From contig DAEF01000201.1 of NCBI GenBank assembly GCA_002495225.1, forward strand, positions 1 to 9,572: a DNA stretch of 9,572 bases, read 5' to 3'. The position numbers and the translations under genes were made by a program. The notes beneath the pieces are model-generated. The model was given only the letters and a program-made list of their open reading frames with translations, did no database searches and was not told the DNA's origin. This stretch comes from Methanoregulaceae archaeon UBA288 (GTDB lineage Archaea > Halobacteriota > Methanomicrobia > Methanomicrobiales > Methanospirillaceae). Of this stretch, positions 1 through 5,479 are shown in pieces (position 1 is the first letter of the stretch; the number at the start of each line of letters is the position of its first letter).

Positions 1-466
1 AGTCGGTCGCGATCATCGCGTAGAGCCCGGGGAAGGTCGCGCCCACGAACCCCTCCCATTCGCGGTCGGCTGCGGCCGCGAGCGCGTCGACCGAGGTCGA
101 CGTCCCGACGTCTGTCATCTTCTCGACGCCGGCCGCGACCACGACGTCCTCGAGGCCCGAGGCGACCGCGATCACGGCCTGACGGAAGGCGAGCGAGCCC
201 GAGCAGCAGGCCGACTCGACCCGCGTCGACGGGATATGGCGCGAGGCCAGGCCCGCGTGGTCCGCGATCAGGGCACCGACGTGCTCCTGATCGACAAAGC
301 GCCCGGCCGACATGTTGCCGACGTAGAGCGCGTCGATCCCTTCGCCCGAGAGCTGTGCGTCCTCGAGCGCCTTGGCGCCCGCCTCGAGGAAGAGGTCGCG
401 AAACGAGGTCTCCCACTTCTCCCCGAAGGTCGTGCATCCGATTCCGATTACGGCGACGTCTCTCAT
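1..466 (-). CDS. Acetyl-CoA C-acetyltransferase (SCP2-type thiolase), N-terminal 155 residues
   Basis: This gene starts at 466 on the minus strand and runs off the left edge, so only about the first 155 residues are visible. The N-terminus MRDVAVIGIGCTTFG is the usual start of archaeal SCP2/SCP-x type thiolases. The nucleophilic cysteine lies in VESACCSGS (Cys87, with Cys88 in place of the common Ala), and VEKMTDVG near residue 117 is also family-typical. The family condenses two acetyl-CoA to acetoacetyl-CoA. In archaea it forms a complex with HMG-CoA synthase and a DUF35 zinc/OB-fold protein that channels the unstable intermediate (known from Methanothermococcus). Its ATG overlaps the HMG-CoA synthase stop by one base (TGATG), which indicates translational coupling. 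By family precedent, a DUF35 gene would be expected just beyond the window; this cannot be seen here. Confidence 0.93.
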   Translation of the reverse strand, partial: MRDVAVIGIGCTTFGEKWETSFRDLFLEAGAKALEDAQLSGEGIDALYVGNMSAGRFVDQEHVGALIADHAGLASRHIPSTRVESACCSGSLAFRQAVIAVASGLEDVVVAAGVEKMTDVGTSTSVDALAAAADREWEGFVGATFPGLYAMIATD

Positions 467-1515
467 CACTGCATCACGATCTTTCCCTTGTGCCTGGCAT
501 AGCGTGCATAGTCGACGTAGATCGGGTTCGACAGGAGCTCGCGCACGGTCGGGGCCGCGCCCCGCCGGAACCACTCCGCCTCGATCGCGTCGGTCACCTC
601 GATGTCGAACGAGTCCGCCCCGGCCCCCGAGCCGAACGAGGTGGCGAAGATCCGGTCGCCCGGCTTCGCGACGTCGAGGGTCGCGGCCAGGCCGATCATG
701 GTCGCCCCCGAGTAGGTGTTGCCGAGGGTCGGGACCACGAGCCCGGGCCGGATCTGCTCGGGCGTGAAGCCGAGCTGCTGCGCGACCCGCCGCGGGAACT
801 TCGCGTTCGGCTGGTGGAAGACCGCGTAGTCGTAGTCGGTCGCGCTCTTGCCGGCCTGCTCGAACAGGAGCTTGGCCGCGCCCTGGACGTGCTTGAAGTA
901 CCCGGGGTCGCCCGTGAACCGGCCGCCGTGGCGCGGGTAGTTCTGCCCCTCGCGCCGCCAGAAGTCGGGCGTGTCCGTCGTGAACGAGACCGTCCGGTGG
1001 ATGGTGGCGATGGGGTCCCGGTCCCCGATCAGGAACGCGGCGCCGCCCGCGGCCGCCGTGTACTCGAGCGCGTCCGAGGGCGCGCCCTGCGCGACGTCCG
1101 AGCCGATGGCGAGGCCGTACGTGACCATGCCCGCGCCGACCAGTCCCATGCAGGCCTGGATCCCGGCCGTGCCGGCCTTGCAGGCGAACTCGTAGTCCGC
1201 CGCCGTCATGGTCGGCGTCGCCCCGATCGCCTCGCCGACCGTGCACGCGGTCGGTTTGACCGCGTACGGGTGTGACTCGGACCCGACGTAGACCGCCCCG
1301 ATCTCGGGGGGGTCGATCTCGCGGCGGGCCAGCGCGAAGCGGGCGGCCTCGACCGCGATGGTCGCGGTGTCCTCGTCGACGTCGGGCAGGGACTTCTCCT
1401 TGACCCCGAGGCCGCCCATGATGTCCTGTGCGTTGGCGCCCCAGACCCGGGCGATCTCCTCGAGCCGGATCCGGTACCGGGGGATGTATGCCCCGTAGGT
1501 GATGATGCCTGTCAT
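466..1515 (-). CDS. Hydroxymethylglutaryl-CoA synthase, archaeal type
   Basis: A 349-residue protein, full length for archaeal HMG-CoA synthase. It condenses acetyl-CoA with acetoacetyl-CoA to HMG-CoA, the committed entry to the mevalonate route for archaeal ether-lipid isoprenoids. Visible catalytic residues are Glu80 in VGSESHP, the acyl-accepting Cys112 in YEFACKAGT, and His234 in AVFHQPNAKFP. The glycine-rich C-terminal TSFGSGAGADSF is also typical. The ORF is open further upstream to 1593, but ATG 1515 gives the family N-terminus (MTGIITYGAYIPRYRI) and has a purine-rich AGAGGA Shine-Dalgarno a few bases upstream. It follows the HTH regulator gene after 71 bp and is coupled to the thiolase gene by a one-base overlap. 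No clear TATA box is seen in the 71-bp gap, so co-transcription with the regulator is likely (inference). Confidence 0.96.
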   Translation of the reverse strand: MTGIITYGAYIPRYRIRLEEIARVWGANAQDIMGGLGVKEKSLPDVDEDTATIAVEAARFALARREIDPPEIGAVYVGSESHPYAVKPTACTVGEAIGATPTMTAADYEFACKAGTAGIQACMGLVGAGMVTYGLAIGSDVAQGAPSDALEYTAAAGGAAFLIGDRDPIATIHRTVSFTTDTPDFWRREGQNYPRHGGRFTGDPGYFKHVQGAAKLLFEQAGKSATDYDYAVFHQPNAKFPRRVAQQLGFTPEQIRPGLVVPTLGNTYSGATMIGLAATLDVAKPGDRIFATSFGSGAGADSFDIEVTDAIEAEWFRRGAAPTVRELLSNPIYVDYARYARHKGKIVMQ

Positions 1516-1530
1516 GCCGTCCTCTGTCTG

Positions 1531-1543
1531 CCGGCAAAGCCGG
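1531..1543 (-). promoter_or_regulatory. Small hairpin just upstream of the HMG-CoA synthase Shine-Dalgarno
   Basis: On the minus-strand transcript CCGGC-UUU-GCCGG forms a perfect 5-bp stem with a 3-base loop, ending a few bases before the AGAGGA ribosome-binding site of the HMG-CoA synthase gene. It lies in the 71-bp gap after the regulator gene. It could protect or modulate the ribosome-binding site, or be chance in GC-rich DNA. Confidence 0.25.
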
Positions 1544-1586
1544 TGCCTGGTTGTACGTGTGATCTCTGTCCCGGCAGGACCGGATC

Positions 1587-2297
1587 TCACCACTCGGTCG
1601 CCCGCAACGAGGTGACGAGCGGGTCGAGCTCGGCGCGGGTGGTCAGCAGCGTGATCCGGTCGCGTTCGGCGAGCCTGGGCACCATCGGGTGGACGTCCTC
1701 GGGGCCGAGCCCCTGGAGGACGACGCAGCGCGGCTTGAACGCCGTCACCCGGATCGCGACCATGGGCGACTTGCCGTTCGAGACCCCCGCGAAGATGAGG
1801 GCCCGCTCGGTCGACCAGCCGTAGATCCGGCTGAACTCGTCGGACGAGAGCTGCAGGATCGCGTTCAGGCTGTTGACCACCGTGTACCCGAAGAGCGTCT
1901 GGTCGAGCGAGCCGGTGATCAGATCGGCGTCGACGAGCTCGGCGAACCGCCGGAGCGGAACCGGTGCCGCGAACTCGTGGAGGTCGTGGATCACCTCGTC
2001 GTCGAGCTCGGCGAAGAGCATCCGGCCAAACCGTTCGATGTGCCGCCCGCCCCGGGCCTCGTCCATGGAGAGGATCGCGTCCACGATCTTCCCCACGACG
2101 GCCGTGCCCGGGCTCTTGCGCCGGCCGCTCTCGTAGTCCGAGATGACCGACGGCGAGACCTCGAGCCGCACGGCGAGGTCGGTCTGGGGGATCTCAAAGC
2201 TGAGCCGCCACTTCTTGAGCGCCCTGCCGGGGGAGTCCGAGAGCGTGATCTCGCCGGCCATCTTCTCGGCCAGTCGATGCCGCAGCCCGGACTTCAT
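1587..2297 (-). CDS. Helix-turn-helix transcriptional regulator (COG1709-like) of the mevalonate gene cluster
   Basis: A protein of 236 residues from ATG 2297 (244 if ATG 2321 is used). Residues about 25-63 form a Cro/C1-type (XRE) helix-turn-helix: IPQTDLAVRLEVSPSVISDYE followed by SGRRKSPG. The rest is a C-terminal domain of about 150 residues resembling archaeal predicted regulators of the COG1709 group, often found beside HMG-CoA synthase (family knowledge from memory). It has no DNA-binding features beyond the HTH and may sense a ligand. It stands first in the minus-strand run before HMG-CoA synthase and thiolase, so it probably controls isoprenoid synthesis and itself; this is inference. 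I chose ATG 2297 because the only TATA-like tract (2321-2332) would place the transcript start at about 2297-2301. ATG 2321 lies inside that tract. The ligand and operator are unknown. Confidence 0.85.
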   Translation of the reverse strand: MKSGLRHRLAEKMAGEITLSDSPGRALKKWRLSFEIPQTDLAVRLEVSPSVISDYESGRRKSPGTAVVGKIVDAILSMDEARGGRHIERFGRMLFAELDDEVIHDLHEFAAPVPLRRFAELVDADLITGSLDQTLFGYTVVNSLNAILQLSSDEFSRIYGWSTERALIFAGVSNGKSPMVAIRVTAFKPRCVVLQGLGPEDVHPMVPRLAERDRITLLTTRAELDPLVTSLRATEW

Positions 2298-2320
2298 GGG
2301 GATCAGGTCGGCACCGTGCA

Positions 2321-2332
2321 TTAAATAATTAA
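2321..2332 (-). promoter_or_regulatory. TATA-like box for the regulator/mevalonate transcript
   Basis: An isolated AT-only stretch in very GC-rich DNA, read on the minus strand as TTAATTATTTAA. Its centre is about 26-29 nt upstream of ATG 2297, the usual archaeal TATA-to-start-site distance. This predicts a leaderless or nearly leaderless transcript beginning with the regulator gene. No Shine-Dalgarno precedes either candidate ATG, which agrees with leaderless initiation. Confidence 0.6.
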
Positions 2333-2919
2333 CGAATCCTGCTTCGACAGTTCACGAAGATCGGTCCTCGTGTGCATGGCCGCCCCGCCCCGCGCGAGGA
2401 CCAGTGCGCGGCGGGCGCACCAGCGCGGAGACCTGTCGCGTCCCGGGAACGGGGACTCCCGGCACGCCCGAACGAGGGGCGCTGCGAGACCGGTTCCGCC
2501 GGATCCACCCGGCACCGCGTTGACCCGGACGTGTGCTGGGCCCCGGCCGACCACGATGGTTGCCGATGCGTTCGCGGCATGCCCGTCTCCACCCCGGCGT
2601 TCGACGTCTGCCGTTGCCCGGACTCGACGATCGGGCGATCGCGTGCCGACGGCCGGGGTGCGGGGCTCATCGCCGACGATCGAAAAAGCGGTCCTGCGGC
2701 CCGGTTCCCGGGTGGGACCGGGGTTCCGGTCACGTGACTTTCTGCCGGGCGCCGCCCGAAAACGCCGGGGGCGCGGGCCAAAGTGATGATCGCCAACGCT
2801 GCCCCGGCGTCGTCGTGGAAGAGAGGGGGACGGCTCGCTGCCGCGCGAACACCCGTACCCGGGGGTTCGGGCCGTCGGCGGCGCGGACGCGCCCCCGCGC
2901 GGCCCGGCCCCTTCACAAT
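2333..2919. other. Long intergenic gap with no convincing gene
   Basis: About 590 bp between the divergent regulator and riboflavin kinase genes, whereas other gaps here are about 10-150 bp. Open frames exist on both strands, but their translations are dominated by Arg, Pro, Gly and Ala, with no domain, hydrophobic pattern or family motif, as expected of chance frames in GC-rich DNA. I looked for tRNA T-loops, the RNase P RNA 5' signature and the SRP RNA GGAAG/AGCAG core and found none. What is visible is a set of GC-rich inverted repeats, the tightest at 2701-2738, plus CCGGGA-N8-TCCCGG at 2443-2462. It may be a long regulatory region, a decayed gene or an unrecognised RNA. Confidence 0.6.
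2701..2738. repeat. Interlocked inverted repeats and a 10-bp palindrome
   Basis: CCGGTTCCC (2701-2709) pairs with GGGACCGG (2714-2721) with one bulged T. GACCGG (2716-2721) also pairs perfectly with CCGGTC (2726-2731) across a GGTT loop. The second arm runs into the perfect palindrome GTCACGTGAC (2729-2738). The two stems share an arm and exclude each other. Function is unknown: a protein-binding site and a folded RNA are both possible. GC-rich sequence makes some such pairing likely by chance. Confidence 0.4.
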
Positions 2920-2931
2920 CCATAAATACCA
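2920..2931 (+). promoter_or_regulatory. TATA-like promoter of the riboflavin operon
   Basis: CCATAAATACCA contains the TATA-like core ATAAATA, centred at about 2925. The expected transcript start, about 26 nt downstream, is 2951-2952, immediately before the GTG at 2953, so a leaderless mRNA is predicted. The identical 12-mer occurs at 4394-4405 upstream of the HEAT-repeat gene. Confidence 0.65.
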
Positions 2932-2938
2932 AGCATCT

Positions 2939-2946
2939 CAATATTG
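2939..2946. promoter_or_regulatory. Candidate operator between TATA box and start of rbkR
   Basis: CAATATTG is a perfect 8-bp palindrome within a looser inverted repeat CCAA-N11-TTGG (2929-2947). It lies between the TATA core and the predicted transcript start, where a bound repressor would block initiation. RbkR proteins are known to regulate riboflavin genes in archaea, so autoregulation is plausible. I cannot confirm that this matches the RbkR consensus. Confidence 0.35.
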
Positions 2947-2952
2947 GAACCT

Positions 2953-3642
2953 GTGACGATCGAGGCCGCGGACCTGGCATGCCTGAAGGCGATCGCGCTG
3001 CTCGGCGGGTGCCGGGGGCCGGTCCACGTCTCGGCCCAGTCGCTCGCGTCCGCGCTGGGCACGAGCCCCCAGACGGCGGCGCGGCGGCTCCAGTCGCTCG
3101 AGTCCGCGCTCCTCGTCACCCGTTCGGTCCGGCCCGGGGGCCAGCACGTCTCGATCAGCCGGACGGGCGAGGAGGCCCTCCACCGGGAGTACTCGGACTA
3201 CTGCCGGCTCTTCGGGGGCTCATCGGCCGGGTTCGTGATGACCGGCCAGGTCGTGAGCGGCGTGGGCGAGGGGCGGTACTACATGGGCCTGCCCGCGTAC
3301 CGCGAGCAGTTCGCGGCCGTGCTCGGCGAGGACCCGTACCCGGGGACGCTCAACCTCCGGCTCGACGGCGCGAGCGTGCCCATCCGAAAGCGGCTCGACG
3401 CCCTCGACTGGACGCCGATCCGGGGCTTCGTCGCGGAGGCCCGGACCTTCGGCGACGCCCGGGCCCTGCCCTGCCGGATCGGTGAGCACCGGTGCGCCAT
3501 CGTCGTGCCGGGCCGGACCCACTACCCCGAGGACGTCGTCGAGGTGATCGCCGGGGTGCCCCTCCGCGAGGCCCTCGGCCTCGCCGACAAGGACCGCGTG
3601 GCGATCGAGGTCCGGGACGAGAGAGGAGATGATGCAGAATGA
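2953..3642 (+). CDS. rbkR: Bifunctional transcriptional regulator / CTP-dependent riboflavin kinase (RbkR)
   Basis: A 229-residue protein with two parts. Residues about 1-85 form a winged helix (VSAQSLASALGTSPQTAARR and a following wing). Residues about 93-229 match archaeal CTP-dependent riboflavin kinase: GVGEGRYYM (103-111), PYPGTLNLRL (128-137), the RTHYP motif (188-192) and a C-terminal strand region. The kinase makes FMN from riboflavin using CTP. In archaea the fused protein also binds DNA and regulates riboflavin genes (RbkR, established family knowledge). The stop overlaps the ribB start (ATGA at 3639-3642), so the two are one operon. The frame is also open from a TTG at 2944, but that codon lies upstream of the transcript start predicted from the TATA box, so GTG 2953 is preferred and translation is probably leaderless. 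Regulation is probably by the protein itself through the site at 2929-2947 (inference). Confidence 0.93.
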   Translation: MTIEAADLACLKAIALLGGCRGPVHVSAQSLASALGTSPQTAARRLQSLESALLVTRSVRPGGQHVSISRTGEEALHREYSDYCRLFGGSSAGFVMTGQVVSGVGEGRYYMGLPAYREQFAAVLGEDPYPGTLNLRLDGASVPIRKRLDALDWTPIRGFVAEARTFGDARALPCRIGEHRCAIVVPGRTHYPEDVVEVIAGVPLREALGLADKDRVAIEVRDERGDDAE

Positions 3643-4340
3643 TTGACGAGGCGCTTGCCGCGCTGCGGGATGGGCGGTTCATCCTGCTCTACGACTTCGA
3701 CAACCGTGAGGGAGAGACCGACTTTGCCATCCGCGCGGACGCGGTGAGGCCCGCGCACCTGCGGCAGATGCGAAAGGACGGGGGCGGGCTGATCTGCTGC
3801 GCGCTCCCGCACGAGGCGGCCGAACTGCTGGGACTGCCGTTTGCCCACGACGTCCTCGAGGCGGCGGGCGTCGGCGTGCGCGACCACGTGATCCCGTACG
3901 ACCGGAAGAACCGGTCCTCGTTCTCGCTCTGGGTCAACCACGCCTCGACCTTCACGGGGATCACGGACAACGACCGGGCGACCACGATCAACGCGGTCGC
4001 GGACCACGTCCGGCGGGCCCTGGCCGGCGACGAGACCCGGTTCTACGACGAGTTCCGCCTGCCGGGCCACGTCCCCCTCCTCCGCGGCGCGGACGGCCTC
4101 CTCTCGCGCCGCTGCGGCCAGACCGAGCTCTCGCTCGTGCTCGCCGCGATGGCCGGGATCACCCCCGCGATCGTGGTCTGCGAGATGCTCGACGACGAGA
4201 GCGGCAAGGCCCTGCAGCAGGCCGACGCGCAGGCCTACGGCGAGGCCCACTCGATCCCGTTCCTCGAGGGACGCGAGGTCGCGGCCCGGTGGCCAGACTC
4301 CTCGGCCTGCAGCACCTCCGCGGCCCCGGCCGCCCGCTGA
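3639..4340 (+). CDS. ribB: 3,4-dihydroxy-2-butanone 4-phosphate synthase (RibB)
   Basis: A 233-residue protein of normal length for archaeal RibB. It converts ribulose 5-phosphate to 3,4-dihydroxy-2-butanone 4-phosphate and formate, supplying the four-carbon unit of riboflavin and hence FAD, FMN and probably F420-related flavin chemistry. Visible motifs are DNREGETDF (21-29, acidic loop with Glu24 and Glu26), GGLICCAL with Cys53, TFTGITDNDR (104-113), LPGH with His144, and CGQTELS (159-165). The last motif is odd: in E. coli and M. jannaschii enzymes it reads GHTE and the His binds the active-site metal, but here the residue is Gln161. The C-terminal tail (SSACSTSAAPAAR) is low complexity. 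The gene is translationally coupled to rbkR through an ATGA overlap and followed by a hairpin and T-run. Confidence 0.93.
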   Translation: MIDEALAALRDGRFILLYDFDNREGETDFAIRADAVRPAHLRQMRKDGGGLICCALPHEAAELLGLPFAHDVLEAAGVGVRDHVIPYDRKNRSSFSLWVNHASTFTGITDNDRATTINAVADHVRRALAGDETRFYDEFRLPGHVPLLRGADGLLSRRCGQTELSLVLAAMAGITPAIVVCEMLDDESGKALQQADAQAYGEAHSIPFLEGREVAARWPDSSACSTSAAPAAR

Positions 4341-4360
4341 TCCCCCGGGGACCTCCGCGT

Positions 4361-4387
4361 CCCCGTCGATCCGGGGTCGTCATTTTT
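4361..4387 (+). terminator. Terminator of the riboflavin operon
   Basis: CCCCG-TCGATC-CGGGG (4361-4376) forms a 5-bp GC stem and is followed by a run of five T (4383-4387). This sits 20-47 bp after the ribB stop and just before the next promoter. T-runs alone can terminate archaeal transcription; the hairpin may be incidental. Confidence 0.5.
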
Positions 4388-4393
4388 CAATAG

Positions 4394-4405
4394 CCATAAA
4401 TACCA
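4394..4405 (+). promoter_or_regulatory. TATA-like promoter of the HEAT-repeat gene
   Basis: CCATAAATACCA is identical over 12 bases to the rbkR promoter. Transcription is predicted to start near 4425, leaving a leader of about 20 nt that contains GGAGG (4431-4435), a good Shine-Dalgarno 9 nt before ATG 4445. Unlike the other genes here, this one is predicted to have a leadered mRNA. Confidence 0.55.
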
Positions 4406-4444
4406 GGTCGCCGAATGCCGGGGCAGACCAGGAGGAACACCTCG

Positions 4445-4811
4445 ATGCAGACCAACCATCCCGCTGCGACAGGACCGGAACTGCGCCCGAAGCGCCGGCC
4501 CGGCAGCGACGACGCGCAGGTCGACTACCTCGTCGGTCTTCCTCTCCGACGACGACCCCGGCTCTCGCTGGAAGGCGGCGCAGGCGCTCGGGCGGTTACA
4601 GAACCCGGCCGCCGTGGACCCCCTGCTCCGGGCGCTCCACGACGACGACTGGCGCGTCCAGCAGAAGGCCGTCTGGGCCCTCGGCTCGATCGGCGACCCC
4701 CGCGCGATCCCGCTTCTGCGGCGACGCTACCTGGAGGCCGACGGGGGGCTCCGCGCCCTGATCGTGGAGGCCCAGGAGATGATCCGGAGCCGGATGTACC
4801 GGCCCGAGTGA
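4445..4811 (+). pseudogene. HEAT-repeat protein with an apparent +1 frameshift
   Basis: ATG 4445 follows a strong GGAGG site and a TATA box and encodes about 30 residues (MQTNHPAATG..., ending VDYLV) in one frame. That frame then becomes a meaningless Arg/Pro-rich translation. A clear HEAT-repeat (PBS-lyase-like) sequence continues from about 4536 in the next frame: FLSDDDPGSRWKAAQALGRL, then VDPLLRALHDDDWRVQQKAV and WALGSIGDPRAIPLLRRRYL, ending at TGA 4809-4811. The HEAT frame has no ATG, GTG or TTG before 4614, which would cut the first repeat. Skipping one base in GTCGGTC (4532-4538) joins the parts into about 121 residues with two HEAT units. HEAT proteins are usually protein-binding scaffolds; the partner is unknown. 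The shift may be a sequencing error, a real mutation or recoding. A naive call would merge the upstream frame with the phosphoesterase, which is wrong. Confidence 0.75.
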
Positions 4812-4822
4812 CACCCCGCTCT

Positions 4823-5431
4823 TCAGAACGCCGTCGCCGCGTACGCGGCCCCGAGCACGACGAGGGCGATCCCGCACGCGCCGAGCAGCAACCGGTAGTT
4901 CCGGTCAGAGAGGAACGCGGAACCGCGCGCGACCCCGGCGCCGACGAGCAGAAGCCACCCCAAATCGGCCGCGCCGTGCCCGGCGAGATAGAAGCCCGCA
5001 TTTGCGGGGCCGGCCGCGAGGGCGTCGGCCAGCAGGGCGCCGCCGAGCGTGACCCACCAGAGCCAGAAGTAGGGGTTCGCGACCGAGGTGATCGCCCCCG
5101 CGAAGAACGGGCCGACGGGGGCGGCGCTCCCGGTCGGCGCCAGGGTCGCCGTGCGCGCCCCGCGCACGGTCAGGAGACCGAAGCCGACGAGGGCCGCCCC
5201 GCCGACGAGTGCGATCCCGGCCCGGTGGGAGAGGACCAGCGGCGCGACGCCGAGGACGAGCGCGACCACGAGCAGCCCCTCGACCAGGAGGTGGCCGGCC
5301 GCGACGCGCCCGCCGACGAGCGGGCCGTGCCGTGCCGCCCCGGAGATCGTGGCGAGCAGGGTCGGCCCGGGCGCGAGCGCGCCGGAGAGGCCGATCGCGA
5401 ACCCGAGCAGGAGCGACTCGAGGAGGAACAT
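4823..5431 (-). CDS. LysE/RhtB-family exporter
   Basis: A 202-residue, strongly hydrophobic protein with about six membrane segments, the usual length and topology of LysE/RhtB amino-acid and metabolite exporters. The N-terminal signature GLSGALAPGPTLL (14-26) and the central SVANPYFWLWWVTLGG (116-131) are family hallmarks. It probably exports an amino acid or related small molecule across the cytoplasmic membrane; the substrate cannot be told from sequence. ATG 5431 is chosen because it begins directly with the first membrane helix, and upstream in-frame sequence is antisense to another gene. It is convergent with the HEAT-repeat gene (11 bp between stops) and divergent from the fused phosphoesterase, with 48 bp between starts. 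A weak T-rich tract on the minus strand (5461-5470) is the only promoter candidate I see. Confidence 0.88.
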   Translation of the reverse strand: MFLLESLLLGFAIGLSGALAPGPTLLATISGAARHGPLVGGRVAAGHLLVEGLLVVALVLGVAPLVLSHRAGIALVGGAALVGFGLLTVRGARTATLAPTGSAAPVGPFFAGAITSVANPYFWLWWVTLGGALLADALAAGPANAGFYLAGHGAADLGWLLLVGAGVARGSAFLSDRNYRLLLGACGIALVVLGAAYAATAF

Positions 5432-5442
5432 GGGGCGGTGCT

Positions 5443-5450
5443 TGATATTG
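5443..5450 (+). promoter_or_regulatory. Candidate TATA-like box of the fused phosphoesterase gene
   Basis: TTGATATT is the AT-rich island in the 48-bp divergent gap. Its centre predicts a transcript start near 5472, which favours ATG 5480 over ATG 5462. Weak match, so low confidence. Confidence 0.35.
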
Positions 5451-5479
5451 TCGGGGCCACAATGAAAAACCTGGCGTCG

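Noticed and set aside
355..1275. A 306-codon plus-strand frame antisense to HMG-CoA synthase and thiolase
   Set aside because: The opposite strand has clear family motifs and catalytic residues; this frame is an Arg-rich mirror.
1516..1593. Longer N-terminus for HMG-CoA synthase from GTG 1593
   Set aside because: The extra 26 residues are unlike the family and would overlap the regulator's stop; ATG 1515 has a Shine-Dalgarno and the canonical N-terminus.
2858..2880. GGGGGTTCGG resembling the 5' end of archaeal SRP RNA or a tRNA T-arm
   Set aside because: The remaining SRP RNA motifs and the rest of a tRNA cloverleaf are absent on both strands.
2321..2980. Open frames of 130-219 codons on both strands in the intergenic gap
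   Set aside because: Translations are low-complexity Arg/Pro/Gly/Ala without motifs or hydrophobic pattern; long chance frames are expected at this GC content.
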